Assembly: GCA_036898135.1 (NCBI GenBank)
Contig: JBAHVR010000292.1
Coordinates: forward strand, 393,501 to 457,500
Direction: 5' to 3'
From: Oncomelania hupensis
Taxonomy: Eukaryota > Mollusca > Gastropoda > Littorinimorpha > Pomatiopsidae
DNA: 64,000 nt
Positions within the stretch are counted from its first letter, which is position 1. Every line of letters begins with the position of its first letter. The notes beneath the pieces were generated by a model that ran no database searches, had not been told where the DNA came from, and saw only the letters and a program-made list of their open reading frames with translations. Of this stretch, positions 40,785 to 53,400 are shown one piece after another. Made by a program: the position numbers and the translations under genes.

Positions 40785-43110
40785 TAATTGATTGTTTTCG
40801 GAAAATATGTCTATGAGTACAATTATTAATAAATGCTGGGAAGATAATATTTTACCCGATTTATGGAATTCATCAATAATAGTACCACTATTAAAAGCAG
40901 GAAAAAATCGACATGAATCTTCAAGTTATTGTCCTATTGCACTTACATCACATGCTGGTAAAATAATGGAAAAAATAATATTAAATAGATTATCATATTA
41001 TTACAACAAAAATAAAATAATACCAACGAATCAGGCTGGTTTTAAAATGTAGATCAACAGTAGATCATTTAGTTAAATTAACCACATAAGTTAAGAAGCA
41101 ATTTTCTCGAAGGAAAAATATTTTGGCCACTTTCTTTGATGTGAAAAAAGCGTATGATCGAGTATGGCACGCTCGACTTTTATACAAGCTAAAAAATATA
41201 GGCCTTTCTGGCAATATTTTTAAATATATTAAAGATTTCCTAAATGGAAGAAAAATAATAACAAAGGTAGGTAACTCTTACTCCTTAGCTTATAATATTA
41301 ATATGGGCATACCACAAGGGTCAATAATATCACCTTTATTATTTAATATATTGTTATATGACTTGCCTCAACATGGACCTAAAGCAACAATCAATCAATC
41401 AATCAATCAACATGTAGGTAAACAAATAAATTTAGTTCAATATGCAGATGATGTTGCAATGTGGATAAATGTCTCTTTAAAAAGAAAAAACATCTTTATT
41501 TGAAATAAAACATATTCAGAATGTGTATCAGAATGAATTAAATAATATTCACTTATACATAAAAGTAAATGGACTTGAATTTTCAAAAGAAAAAAACAAA
41601 TATGTTATTATTTAATAAAGGAACTGGTCCAAAACTGTTACCAAAATTTTATATTGGTAATGAAGAATTGCAATATGTAAATGAAGTTAAATTTCTTGGC
41701 GTTTATTTTATAGCAAATTTAAGTTGGAAAAAACATATACATTATCTGTTGCAAAAGGCTATGAAAAGTTTAAATTTAATAAAGATTGTAAGTTATCAAA
41801 AATGGGGACAAGATACACAAAATTTGATTCACCTGGTGTGCATGCTTGTTCGATCTAAATTAACATATGGCCAAGAGGTATACTTCTCTGCTCCAAAATA
41901 CTTATTAAAATTACTTCAAAGTATGGATAGCAAAGCAATTAAAATGGCTATGGGTGTTCCAATACACACAAAAAACATCTGATGCTTATAAAGCTGCAGG
42001 TGTATTACCATTACATGAATGAAGAAAATTATCATGTGCTAAATATATAGTGAGGGCATCTGCAGTTGACAATTTTACAGATTCAGAATTAGAAATACGC
42101 TCTGATTTACATTTTCCCAAAAGAGCACAGAATACTAATTATTTACACACTATTTTAACGTATACAAATGAGCTCATGAACGAATCTAATTTAAATTGTA
42201 AATTCGATTCAAACATAATTTCACAAATACCTATACCTAATTGGGAACTTCAACGAGCAAATTTTGACATGGACTATTCTGAATTAAGAAAACAGGAAAA
42301 CGGCATTTTATTAACAGCAGAAGCAAAGGAACGTATCTATGAAAAATATTATTCTTACCTACAAATTTATACTGATGGTTCTGTTTTAGAATCAGGTGAA
42401 ACAGGAGCAGGTTATGCTATACCTGCTTTAAAAGTTAACGAGGCTTACTTTTTAGGGAAAGGGCATTCAATCTTTACTGCAGAACTTATTGCTATACTTA
42501 TGGCATTGAATAAAATCATTAGTTTACACAATGACTTTCTCAATATATTATTTTGTGTTGATTCTAAATCAGTTTTACAAACTTTGGATTCAAATTCTAA
42601 TAAAGAAGGCTGTTATATTATAGATAATATCTTATTCATAGTTTAATCATAGATGGAACAAATGTTCAATTTTGCTGGATATCATCTCATAGTGGATTAA
42701 ATCATAATGACTGGGCTGATAGAATTGCAAAAAAAGGGGCAAAAAATGGAAGTACTGTTATTTAGCTCGATATTCCATTCTCAAAAAATAAAGTATATCG
42801 TATAATTGAGAAAACTATAAAAAAATAAAATTCCTTGCATTAAATTATATAATGGAATGTTACATTCCTCGCGGACTGTTATCAGTTTAGCATATCGTCT
42901 TGCTTTGAACTCGTGGAGGACAAAATACTGTAAGGAAGTTGCTTGCATTTCAAACAAGCAATTTCTATTAATCATCTCATTAATGAATGCAGTGCAATTG
43001 CGCAATATATTCCACAACATATTCGAAATATTCAGGATAAAAATATTATTTATTGGATATCAATTGCAAAATCATTAATATACAGTCCTGTTGGATGTTT
43101 TTTGTAAAGT
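40785..43110 (+). pseudogene. I-like LINE ORF2: RT plus RNase H, heavily frameshifted
   Basis: It is AT-rich, with the order RT then RNase H. RT pieces are WNSSIIVPLLKAGKN and SSYCPIALTSHAGKI (40790-41050), FDVKKAYDRVWHARLLYKL (motif A, 41140), MGIPQGSIISPLLFNILL (41305) and VQYADDVAMW (motif C, 41435). A thumb and connection region follows (41569-41982). The RNase H domain begins at 42360 with LQIYTDGSVLE, then TAELIAILMALN and CVDSKS, and in another frame SHSGLNHNDWADRIAKK (about 42690). At least five frameshifts or stops interrupt it. RNase H after RT points to the I-like group. It is 5' truncated, and an RTE-like copy begins immediately at 43111. Confidence 0.85.
41376..41414 (+). mobile_element. 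Tiny retroposon-tail insertion with 8-bp TSD, in frame in RT
   Basis: Thirty-one bases beginning GACCTAAAGCAACAATCAAT match the 3' end of the ~580-bp retroposon family at 49192-49765 and 54062-54643. They are flanked by TCAACATG (41368-41375 and 41407-41414). With one duplication copy the gain is 39 bases, so the RT frame continues, adding 13 residues between YDLPQH and VGKQIN. Confidence 0.85.
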
Positions 43111-43383
43111 GCTCTGTGGGTTCGGGCAAATAGAATAGACCCAACGTTTCCCGGCGTGTCGTAAGAGGCGACTAACAGGGGTGATGTTAGCACGGCATCA
43201 CTGGGCGAAAGTCTTCTACACAGAAGTCACCGGCCAGGGCGGAGGAACCTCACGTTACTACAGGTTCAACGACCACGTGCTCATGGCCAAGGCGAGCCAC
43301 ACTGTATTCGTGGATTTCGGCTGTGGCCAACAGCCTGGAGAGGATTGGGCCCTGCCAGGTCTTTTTTGCCCAAGACACAACAC

Positions 43384-44109
43384 ATGATGAGGCTATCCAC
43401 TAATTCCATGCCGGATCGGTCGTCGCCCGGCACAAGGACCGCGCCTTCCGTTGGCCACCAGGACGGAGGTGAAAAGTATGCTACTGATGGACAAATTAGC
43501 AAGATCCGCACGAGAAACAACATCGTCATAGGAACCTGGAATGTCAGGACCCTAACTGCGGAAGGAAAATTAGAAGAACTGGCCCACGAGCTGGACCACT
43601 ATCGATGGAACGTTCTAGGTATCAGCGAACTGCGCTGGAAAGGCCTAGGTGAAACAACGACTGACAAAGGCCACAAGCTCTATTTCAGCGGTAGAGATGA
43701 CAGGCACGAACACGGCGTTGGATTCTTGGTCCACAAGAACATTCTAGCCACTGTCATGGGTTGCCGCCCAGTCTCCAGTAGACTCATTACCATCCGTCTG
43801 AGAGCAACCCCTTTCAACATTACCATCATCCAGGCCTATGCCCCAACATCAGACTATGAAGACAGCGAAGTGGAGGATTTTTATGAAAATCTACAGGCAG
43901 TCCTTGACCAAGTGCCGAAGAAGGACATAGTCATAGTGCAAGGCGACTGGAATGCCAAGGTTGGCCAAGATGCGCACCACAACTGGGGAGACACATGCGG
44001 ACCCCACTGCAACAACGAGACAAATGACAGGGGTCTGAGGCTATTGGAGTTTGCCAGATACAACAATCTGGTACTGGCAAACACGCTTGGTCTCCACAAA
44101 AAATCCTGA
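43384..44109 (+). pseudogene. RTE-like endonuclease, copy c, ended by a TGA
   Basis: The frame opens at ATG 43384 (an upstream in-frame TTG is unlikely to be used). It encodes an exonuclease-endonuclease-phosphatase type endonuclease that nicks target DNA: GTWNVRTLTAEGK, GISELRWKGLG, IIQAYAPTSD, VIVQGDWNAKVGQ. It stops at TGA 44107, where the copy at 61262 has AGA. The same frame resumes and continues to 46437, so one base change splits the protein. The missing part of the endonuclease (HNQIDYIMV, SDHDLVMMSF) lies downstream of the stop. Confidence 0.9.
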
Positions 44110-46437
44110 CGATGGACATGGCACAGTCCCGGCGGGGAACATCACAACCAGATCGACTACATCATGGTCAAGAAACGCTTCAGATCAAGCATCAACATTG
44201 GCAGGACACGCACTTTTCCAGGAGCAGACATTGGAAGTGACCACGATCTCGTGATGATGTCTTTCCGGCTCCATTTGAAGAGAGTAAATACAGCAAAGTG
44301 CACTAAGCTGAAGTTCGACCTGGACAAACTGCAAGACCCGGAGGTGGCAAAAATATTTCAGGCCACAATTGGAGGGAAATTTGCACCACTGCTTATTTTG
44401 GGGGCAGGCGAAGTAGATGTCAACACCATGACCAATACCTTCAACTCAGCTGTAACAGATGCCGCCACTGAGATCCTTGGCAAGCACCGACCAAAGAAGA
44501 AGCCGTGGATCACACCTGAACTTTTGGATCTGTGTGATAAACGAAGAGAGTTAAAAAAGAAAAAGAACACCTCACAGGGAGCTGATGTCTACCGAAAAAT
44601 CAACAATGACATCCGAAAAGGCATGCGCACAGCAAAGGAGAACTGGATAGAAGATCAATGCCAGGAAATAGAGAACAATCTGAACAAGAACAACAGCAAG
44701 AAGGCCTACCAGACTGTGAAGCGGCTGACAAGTGTTAAACAGCCCAAAGTCTCCACTATCCAAAGCAAGTCTGGCATTTGCCTTACAGAAGAACAAGAAG
44801 TCTTGGACAGATGGACAGAGTACTGCTCTGACCTTTACAACCATACACCAAATGGAGACCCATCAGTTCTAGCATGTCCCGAGAGCAGAGAAGAAGAAGA
44901 AATCCTCCCAATTCTCCGGGAAGAAGTTGAGGCAGCAGTGCAATCGCTGAAGAAAGGGAAGTCAGCGGGAGTGGACAACATACCAGCGGAACTGCTACAA
45001 GCAGGAGGAGAAGCGATGACTGATGCTCTCACCATTATCTGTAACAAGATCTGGCAGAGTGGGGAATGGCCTACACCATGGACCCAGTCGCTTGTCATCA
45101 CTCTTCCCAAAAAAGGTAACCTTCAGGAGTGTGAAAATTACCGCACCATCAGCCTCATCAGCCATCCCAGCAAGGTCCTCCTGAAAATAAAACTCAACAG
45201 GTTGAAACCACAAGCTGAACAAATCATAGCTGAAGAACAAGCAGGATTCGGGGCAGGGCGAAGTACCACTGAACAGATTTTCAACCTCAGAATAATCTGT
45301 GAGAAATACCTACAGCACCAACATCTATATCATGTGTTCATAGACTTCAAGAAGGCATTTGACCGAGTCTGGCATGCAGCTCTATGGGCAACCATGAAAG
45401 TGTACAACATCAGCCCTAAAATTATAGAAGTCATCAAAAGCCTGTATGACAAGGCTACCAGTGCAGTCCTCCATAACAGCGTCATCGGGAACTGGTTCAG
45501 AACAACAATCGGTGTGCGTCAAGGATGCCTACTCTCTCCAACACTCTTCAACATCTTCCTAGAGCGCATCATGTCAGATGCTCTTGCAGATCACGAAGGC
45601 ACGGTCAGCATAGGGGGCAGAGCAATCTCCAATCTTCGTTTTGCGGATGATATTGATGGATTGGCTGGAGAGGAACAAGAACTTGAACAGCTTGTACAGA
45701 GGCTTGACACCACCTCCAGAGCTTATGGAATGGAAATAAGTGCAGAGAAGACCAAAATGATGACCAACAACACCAATGGCATCAACACGGACATCAAAGT
45801 ACAAGGCCAATCCCTCAACACAGTGCACAGCTTCAAATATTTAGGAGCCATTGTGTCAGACAATGGGTCTCGACAGGAAGTCCTCTCCAGGATAGCACAA
45901 ACAACTGCTGCCGTGACAAGGTTGAAGCCCATTTGGAAAGACAGAACCATCAGTCTACATTCCAAAGTAAGACTGCTGCGCTCTCTGGTCATCTCCATCT
46001 TCCTATATGCTTGCGAAGCATGGACCCTCACAGCAGATCTCCAACGAAGAATACAAAGCATGGAGATGAGGTGCTACAGAAGACTTCTGTGCATTTCCTA
46101 TACCCAACACATCACCAACGACGAAGTCCGACAGACCATCACACAAGCCATTGGACAACACGATGACCTGCTCACAGTGGTGAAGAAACGGAAACTCCGA
46201 TGGTATGGCCACGTCACCAGATCATCAGGCCTTGCAAAGACCATTCTGCAAGGCACAGTGCAAGGAGGTAGAAGAAGGGGGAGACCGAAAAAGAGGTGGG
46301 AGGACAACATTCGAGAATGGACTGGTTTGACACTGAGCGAAGCCATGAGGGCTGCTGAGGACAGAGAAAGATGTAGTATGCTGGTTAAACGATCATCTGT
46401 GGTGCCCCTACGACCTTCGGGTTATGGGACAGGATAG
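44110..46437 (+). pseudogene. RTE-like endonuclease end, reverse transcriptase and C-terminal domain, copy c
   Basis: It is in frame with 43384-44109. The first internal ATG is 44164. It contains the final endonuclease block (IGSDHDLVMMSF, about 44240), RT fingers (GVDNIPAELLQ), EEQAGFGAGRST (the usual Arg after GF is Gly here), motif A VFIDFKKAFDRVWH (about 45335), VRQGCLLSPTLFNIF (45508), motif C FADDIDGLAG (about 45637), and a C-terminal basic stretch RRRGRPKKRWED (about 46270). All RT catalytic aspartates are kept. It would be an enzymatically plausible RT if translated. Confidence 0.9.
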
Positions 46438-46450
46438 GATAGGATAGGAA

Positions 46451-47080
46451 CAACAACAGTCAGTACATATTATTTACTAGATCTAATAGATTGTTTCTAT
46501 GAAGCATAAATTAAGAACATGGAATATTATATATGTATAAATTCAGAACATTGAATTACATATATGAGATATAATGATCCTGATTCGGCTTATTACAGCC
46601 CGCTGGATCCTGTAAATCATGAAGATTATTTTACAAGGATTGGTTAGTAGTTATATTGGACGTAATTTGTATAAGTTCTAATTATTTTACAAATTTCATT
46701 GTTTAATTGTTCAGTTTTGTGTACTTTGTTTAATCCTTTTTTCCCTTCATTATGACCATTCATTATTTGTTTAATATTTCCCCCTGCTCCCATCAAGTCT
46801 AAAATCACTTAGGTGAATAGACGTTAAATTAAAGAAACAACAACAAAATGTCTATGAGTGTTGTCAATGTAAGGTTGTATATAGCTCTTATTATATATTT
46901 ATGTAATCGCCAATGACCTTGATTTTCACCTTTTTATTGTTTTCCTTTATTGATATATTGTTCAAACTTTTAAGTCCCTTTTATATATGTCGTCTCCAAT
47001 GACCCTTGGTTTTAATAGACGTTAATCAAATCTACTACTACTACTACTACTACTTCTTCTTCTTCTTCTTCCATTCCCTT
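46451..47080. other. LINE-tail-like non-coding sequence with (CTA)n(CTT)n
   Basis: Two TAGACGTTAA phrases (about 46802 and 47017), the second after CCAATGACCCTTGG and followed by CTA and CTT repeats (47030-47070), look like LINE 3' ends. It may be the 3' UTR of the I-like LINE, separated from it by RTE copy c. No gene. Confidence 0.45.
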
Positions 47081-47489
47081 CCCCTAACGCTTCGCCACTC
47101 TTACGACCATTATCGACCTACGTACAGAACGTTCAGTTCTAACCCTGTAGGCCTACACCTTCCAAAGACTACAACTTTCCCCCAACCCAGGGCTGGTCCT
47201 TTGTCTAAATAGAGTTTCAAATATAATTGCCCGCAAATGGAAATTAGACATAAATAAGCAGAGTGAACTGAAACCTTGTCTTTGACTGTCTGCAAATTAT
47301 TTAGTCAGTGGAAACTCCAGTTTGCATTTCTTTTCATGTGTGTCATAATTACGGTAACTTAATGTTTACATACAATGCGCTACAAAATATGGTCGATATA
47401 CGTTTGCATTGGACGCAATGCGTAGAAAACATAAAAAGCCAATTTGCTCAGTGGATCCATTACGTAATACCGCCGTGTAATGTTCGCTA

Positions 47490-47492
<3 letters not shown>

Positions 47493-47560
<68 letters not shown>
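47493..47560. repeat. (GA)n microsatellite
   Basis: About 66 bases of GA repeat. Confidence 0.95.
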
Positions 47561-47561
<1 letters not shown>

Positions 47562-49177
47562 TGGAGGTGGGTGGTGGACAAAGAAGAGGAGGAGAATAAC
47601 AAGGAGAAGAAGAGTTAAGCCGTTCTATTGTCACGCGTACTCCCCTCGTATTTTTAGTAGTGAAAGAAGCAAGGTCGCTCTGGCCAAGCTATACCCTCTT
47701 TTTAATGAATGAATACTAAGTAGACCAAGACAGACTACGGCCAATGTGACACGCAGAGACTAGTTTACGGTAAAAGTATACTAGCGTGTCTCACAGACAA
47801 GTCTTCCTTTGTTCTGTTGTAACAACGTCACCGACACTAGATCACGAAGCAATCAAGACTGTTGTAATGTGCAAGTAGTTGGATGTAGAATGTAATGCTT
47901 TTACAGATACCAGATCACACAACACACCTTTGTGGCTTTGCTTTTTGTTGTTGTTGATGTTGTTGTTGTCGTTTTCTTGGCATGTTTATTACCTTTAGGA
48001 ACAAACAAGAACTTTCCATTTGTATATGTAATCTATACCCATTATATATATACCCCCTTTTATCTCTCTCTCTTCTCTCTCCCTCCCCTTTCCCCCTCCG
48101 CCTTTCTACTTTAGATGGAATCAAATTCGTGTCAAATCATATCTAGCGTGATCAATGCAAACCCAATGGAGGACCAAACTATTTTTCGTTGCGTCACTAC
48201 AGTACGCTTCTTTGCATTAGATAATGTTTTGGTTTGCACCCTAGCATAAACCCTGAACAGCTTATCTCAATGGGTTTGAACTCGCACAAACATCAACATT
48301 TAACACACCTAAGTTAGGAGCGGAGGATAAAATGTTACTTGAGATCAATGGAACTTAGGCAAAGAATTCACCCCATCCAACCTATTACAGCCAGTGTTGT
48401 CCAGTCAGTAAGACTATGACATTGAAATCCAAATATGTATTTGGGCATCAGCCAAGTAGCCCAAAGGCAGCGTCAGTGAGATCCTTTATCAGCCAGCGCC
48501 TTGAACAGATCTTGAGCTGGAAAAGCGTTATATAAGAATGATGACATAATTTATAATAATTTTGAATACACTAAAAAGTTTGAAAGATCACCATGCCCGT
48601 GTTGAAGTAGGAAAGGGATGGGTGGGTGGGTGAAATAAGATTACTTAAAAAAAAAAAAAGAATGGAGAGGAGCTGTCATTTTAATTTAAGTTGGGTAAAC
48701 TTGTGGGGCTTACCAGTCCTATAGATGGACCTGTTGGATTGCATTATTTTGTTCACTTTTGTCGGAATAACATTGTATCGGCAGAGCTGGATCGTCATAT
48801 CACCTTAAAACCGTAATAATAAATAATTATTAATGAATGAACTAACTGACCGACTAAATAATTGATTCACAACTTTCAAGCCGTTAATGACTCTTGATTG
48901 AACATTAACAGTAAGGTTCTGCATCTGCTAACTCATTCAACGGTTGTGATCTTTTGATGTATGGTACATCAACTGAAAATGTGTTCCAACTATATGTACA
49001 AGTCAAGTCAAAGCGCTTTATTCAATAAAACCCCTTTGGGTACGTGGATGCAATACCCTTTACATTCTTCACAACCCCCCTCCACTCCTCTCTCAAACCC
49101 CTACACCCACAACTCCACATCACCGCCCATTCTCTCGTCCTTATTGACAGTGTTAAAAACCCCAGTTGTGCTAAGGG
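47561..49177. other. Non-coding region, nothing coding recognised
   Basis: It contains a phrase AGCCAGCGCCTTGAACAGAT...AAAGCGTTATATAAGAATGA (48486-48545). Its relative GGCCAGCGCCTTGAGCAGCT...ACCGCTCTATATAAGGATGA lies at 50085-50145, probably the shared tail of a SINE/LINE family. An A run is at 48647-48659. No host gene supported. Confidence 0.45.
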
Positions 49178-49779
49178 TTCACTCTGGACTGATTGATTGA
49201 TTGATTGATTGTTGCTTTAGGTCCAGCGGACTCTTCCGAGCCAAATCAGGACCGGACAACCCCCGATCCGCATAAAAGATCTGCTGAAACAACCCTAGTG
49301 GGAAAATTGATGGCCCTCCACCGGCCAGTCACTTTACAATAAAGACATCCCACGCAGGGGACGGCTGAGGCTTTACCCCAACTACTCGAACCCCCGGTTA
49401 CAAAAACAAAATAGAATACAAACATCATTATAAATTATCAACAAAACATATACATATAAAATGCCTATATTGCTAAATAATAACACAGGAAGCCCTAGTG
49501 ACCACCCGGCAGAAAGCGTCCAACACTCCCAAGCTGATCCAACAGACCTCATACACAAACAAGGAGTCTTGTCCAGGAAGAGTTTTCAAGAAAAAAGGTA
49601 GGTCATTGATCTAGCGAAGAAGAAGATAGTATAGCAGAGTGATAGGACAGAGCAGGAATGGGAAAGAGTAAATGAGGAAGACAGCGACAGTGGGAATTTA
49701 AAGCACTAAATTTCCAGAAAGTGGGGATACTATTTATACTGAAACCCCCGGCACCCCAACGGGGCTTCACTCTGGACTG
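49178..49779 (-). mobile_element. Retroposon copy A (~574 bp), 14-bp TSD, (ATCA)n tail
   Basis: The body is 49192-49765 on the minus strand. TTCACTCTGGACTG flanks it at 49178-49191 and 49766-49779. Its 3' end is GGACCTAAAGCAAC plus an AATC repeat. Its 5' end is close to CCGGGGGTTTCAG, with TATAAATAG about 15-25 bases in. The same sequence is at 54062-54643 in the other direction. I see no tRNA-like A or B box, so it may be a SINE of another origin or the 3' end of an unrecognised LINE. Confidence 0.85.
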
Positions 49780-50431
49780 CCTACCTTTACGACTGATGTT
49801 GATGTCCATGGAATGTCGATGTCCGCAACAACTAGCAACGACCGGTCAAGTACCGTTCAAAATTGTAAAAATGCCGAAAAAAATAAAACTGTCCGTATCG
49901 AGTACCAGTTTAATTTTTACAGGAAAAAAAAAAGTTTGCTGGTACCGGTTGTCTTTGTCAATGGGCGACTAGGGCGGCTCCGGTTGGATTTTTTTAAATG
50001 TGAATTTATTTCAGTCTTCTGGGCGTCAGACTGTGCGCTCAAACGCTGCAAGTTGGCGCTTCGGCCGGCTTGAGTTAGATTCTGTAGCGGCCAGCGCCTT
50101 GAGCAGCTCTAGATCTAAAAAGACCGCTCTATATAAGGATGAAATAAATTATCAATCCCTGGCGCGTATGGGTTCTATCGATTGGCAAAATCTCTAGCGC
50201 GTTTACTGTTATTAAAAACATGCTTACATGTCCTACTGGACCATGGCCTTGGCACTGGTTTTCTGGGAATGCCAGCCTGCAGTGTGAGTACAGCAAGAAT
50301 AGGCCTTTTGACTCTAGTTACTTCATTTGATATCTTTGTGCGCATAACGTGGGACTGATACGGTGGCCTGGCTATGTTAAGTCTGTATGTGTGCGCCTTG
50401 CTGTCATTGCAGAAGCCTGTGCATAATGTCC
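49780..50431. other. Non-coding region, nothing coding recognised
   Basis: It holds the second GCCAGCGCCTTGA-type short repeat (50085-50145). No gene supported. Confidence 0.45.
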
Positions 50432-53400
50432 TATTCCTATCCTATCCTATCCTATCCCGTAACTCGGAGGACGTTAAGGCACCACAAATGATCGTTTAAC
50501 CAGCGTACTCCATCTTTCTTTCTCTGTTTTCAGCAACCCTCATGGCTTCGCTCAGTGCCAAACCAGTCCATTCCTGAATGTTGTCCTCCCACCTCTTTCT
50601 CGGTTTCCCTCTTCTTCTACTTCCTTGCACTGTGCCTTGCAACAGGATGGTCTTTGCAAGGTCTGATGCACTGGTGACGTGGCCGTACGGTACCATCGGA
50701 GTATACGGTTCTTCACCACTGTGAGCAGGTCATCGTGTTGTCCAATGGCTTGTGCGATGGTCTGTCGGACTTCGTCATTGGTGATGTGCTGGGAATAGAA
50801 AGTGCCCAGAAGTCTTCTGTAGCACCTCATCTCCATGCTTTTTATTCTTCGTTGGAGATCTGCTGTGAGTGTCCATGTTTTGCAAGCGTATAGGAAGATG
50901 GAGATGACAAGGGAGCGTAGCAGCCTTACCTTGGAATGCATATTGATGGTCTTGTCTTTTCAAATGGGCTTCAACATTGTAAGTGCAGCAGCTGGTTGTG
51001 CGATCCTGGAGAGGACTGTCGGTCTGGACCCATTGGCTGATACAATGGCTCCTAAAAATTTAGAAGCTATGCTCTGCGTTGAGGGATTAGCCTTGGACTT
51101 TGATGTCCATGTTGATGTCATTGATGTTGTTGGTCATCATTTTGGTCTTCTCTGCATTTATTTCCATTCCATATGCTCTGAATGTGGTGTCAAGCCTCTG
51201 TACCAGCTGTTCAAGTTCTTGTTCCTCTCCAGCCAATCCATCAATGTCATCCGCAAAAACGAAGATTGGAGATTGCTCTACCCCTTATGTCGACTGTGCC
51301 TTCGTGATCTGCAAGGGCATCTGACATGATGCGCTCTAGGAAGATGTTGAAGAGTGTTGGAGGGAGTAGGCATCCCTGACGCACACCGATTGTTGTTCTG
51401 AACCAGTTTCCGATGGTGCTTTCATGGAGAATTGCACTGGAAGCCTTGTCATACAGGCTTTTGATGACTTAAAGCATGTAAGGGCTGATGTTGTACACTC
51501 TCATAGTTAACCACAGAGCTGTATGCCTGCCCCGGTCAAACGCCTTTTTGAAGTCTACGAACACATTTATATAGATGTTGCTGGTGCTGTAGGTATTTAT
51601 CGCAGATCATTCTGAGATTGAACATCTGTTCAGCGGTACTTCGCCCTGCCCTGAAGCCTGCTTGTTCTTCAGCTATCATTTGTTCAACTTGTTGTTACAA
51701 CCTGTTGAATATTATTTTCAGGAGGACCTTGCTGGGATGGCTGATGAGGCTGATGGTGCGGTAATTTTCACACTCCTGTAGGTTATCTTTTTTGGAAGAG
51801 TGATGACAAGCGACTGGGTCCATGGTGTAGGCCACTCCTCACTCTGCTAGATCTTGTTACATGCAATGGTGAGGCCGTCAATCATCGCTTCTCCTCCAGC
51901 TTGATGCAATTCCGCGGGTATGTTGTCCACTCCCCGCTGATTTCCCTTTCTTCAGCGATTGCACTGCTGCCTCAACTTCATCTTGGAGAATTGGGAGGAT
52001 TTTTTCTTCTTCTCTGTTCTCGAGACATGCTAGAACTGATGGGTCTCCGTTTGGTGTGTGGTTGTAAAGGTCAGAGCAATACTCTGTGCATCTATCCCAA
52101 ACTTCTTGTTCTTCTTTAAGGAATATGCCAGACTTGCTTTGGATCGTGGAGACCTTGGGCTGTTTAACACTCGTCAGCCGCTTCACATTCTAGTAGGCCG
52201 TCTTGCTGTTGTTCTTGTTCAGACTGTTCTCTATTTCCTGTCATTGATCTTCTCCTTTCCTGTGCGCATACCTTTTCAGATGTCAATTTTGATTTTTCGG
52301 TAGCCATCGGCTCCCTGTGAGATGTTCTTTTCTTTTTCATCTCTCTTCGTTTATCACACAGGTCAAAAGTTCAGGTGTGATCCACGGCTTCTTCTTTTGG
52401 CAGTTCTTGCCAAGGATCTCAGTGGCGGCACCTGTCACAGCTGGGTTGAAGGTGGTGGTCATGGTGTTGACATCTACTTCACCAGCTCCCAAAATTAGCA
52501 GTGGCGCAAATTTCCTCAAATTGTGGCCTAAAATATGTCTGCCATCTCCGGGTCTTGCAGTTTGTCTAGGTCGAACTTCAGTCTAGTGCACTTTGCTTTG
52601 TTTACTCTCTTCAATTTTTATTCATCAGATTAACATAAGTTGTACTGATAAGTTGTACTCTCTTCAAGAGTAGCCGGAAAGACATCCTCACGAGATCGTG
52701 GTCACTTCAGATGTCCGCTCCTGGAAAGGTGCGTGTCCTGCCAATGTTGATGCTTGATCTGAACCGTTTCTTGACCATGATGTAGTAAATCTGGTTGTAA
52801 TGCTCCCCTCTGGGACTGTGCAGTGTCCATCGTCTGGATTTTTTGTAGAGACCAAGCGTGTTTGCTACAAGCGTGTTGTATCTGGAAAACTCCAAGAGTC
52901 TCAGACCCTTGTCATTTGTCTCGGTGTTACAGTGGAGTCCACATGTATCTCCCCAGTTGTGGTGCGCATCTTGGCCAAACTTTGCATTCCAGTCGTCTTG
53001 CACTATGACTATGTTATTCTTCGGCACTTGGTCAAGGACAGCCTGTAGATTTTCATAGAAATCCACCACTTCGCTGTCGTCATAGTCTGATGTTGGGGCA
53101 TAGGCCTGGATGATGGTGATGTTGAAAGGGGCTGCTCTCAGACGGATGATAATGAGTCTACTATAGACTGGGCGGCAACCCATGACAGTGGCTAGAATGT
53201 TGTTGTGGACCAAGAATCCAACGCCGTGTTCGTGCCTGTCATCTCTTTGCTCAAATAAAGCTTGTGGCACGCCAGCTCCATTCCTGTGTGAGCAGCATTG
53301 TTCAGTGTCTCCACATTTTGCATGCTGCGGGCTATTCCAGTTAAAGGAAGCATCGGCGAAGCTATTTATAGCTAGCCTGACTGACCTAACTTCAAAATCT

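Larger units (their letters stand above)
43111..46450 (+). mobile_element. RTE-like LINE, copy c, full length, one premature stop
   Basis: It starts GCTCTGTGGGTTCGGGCAAA, the same 5' end as the copy at 61262, and ends in (GGATA)n. Both halves of the protein are in one frame, split only by a TGA at 44107-44109. It lies directly at the 3' side of the decayed I-like LINE. I do not see a clear target duplication. Confidence 0.92.

Noticed and set aside
43105..46470. Target-site duplication around RTE copy c
   Set aside because: No convincing repeated flank could be found on the two sides of 43111-46450.
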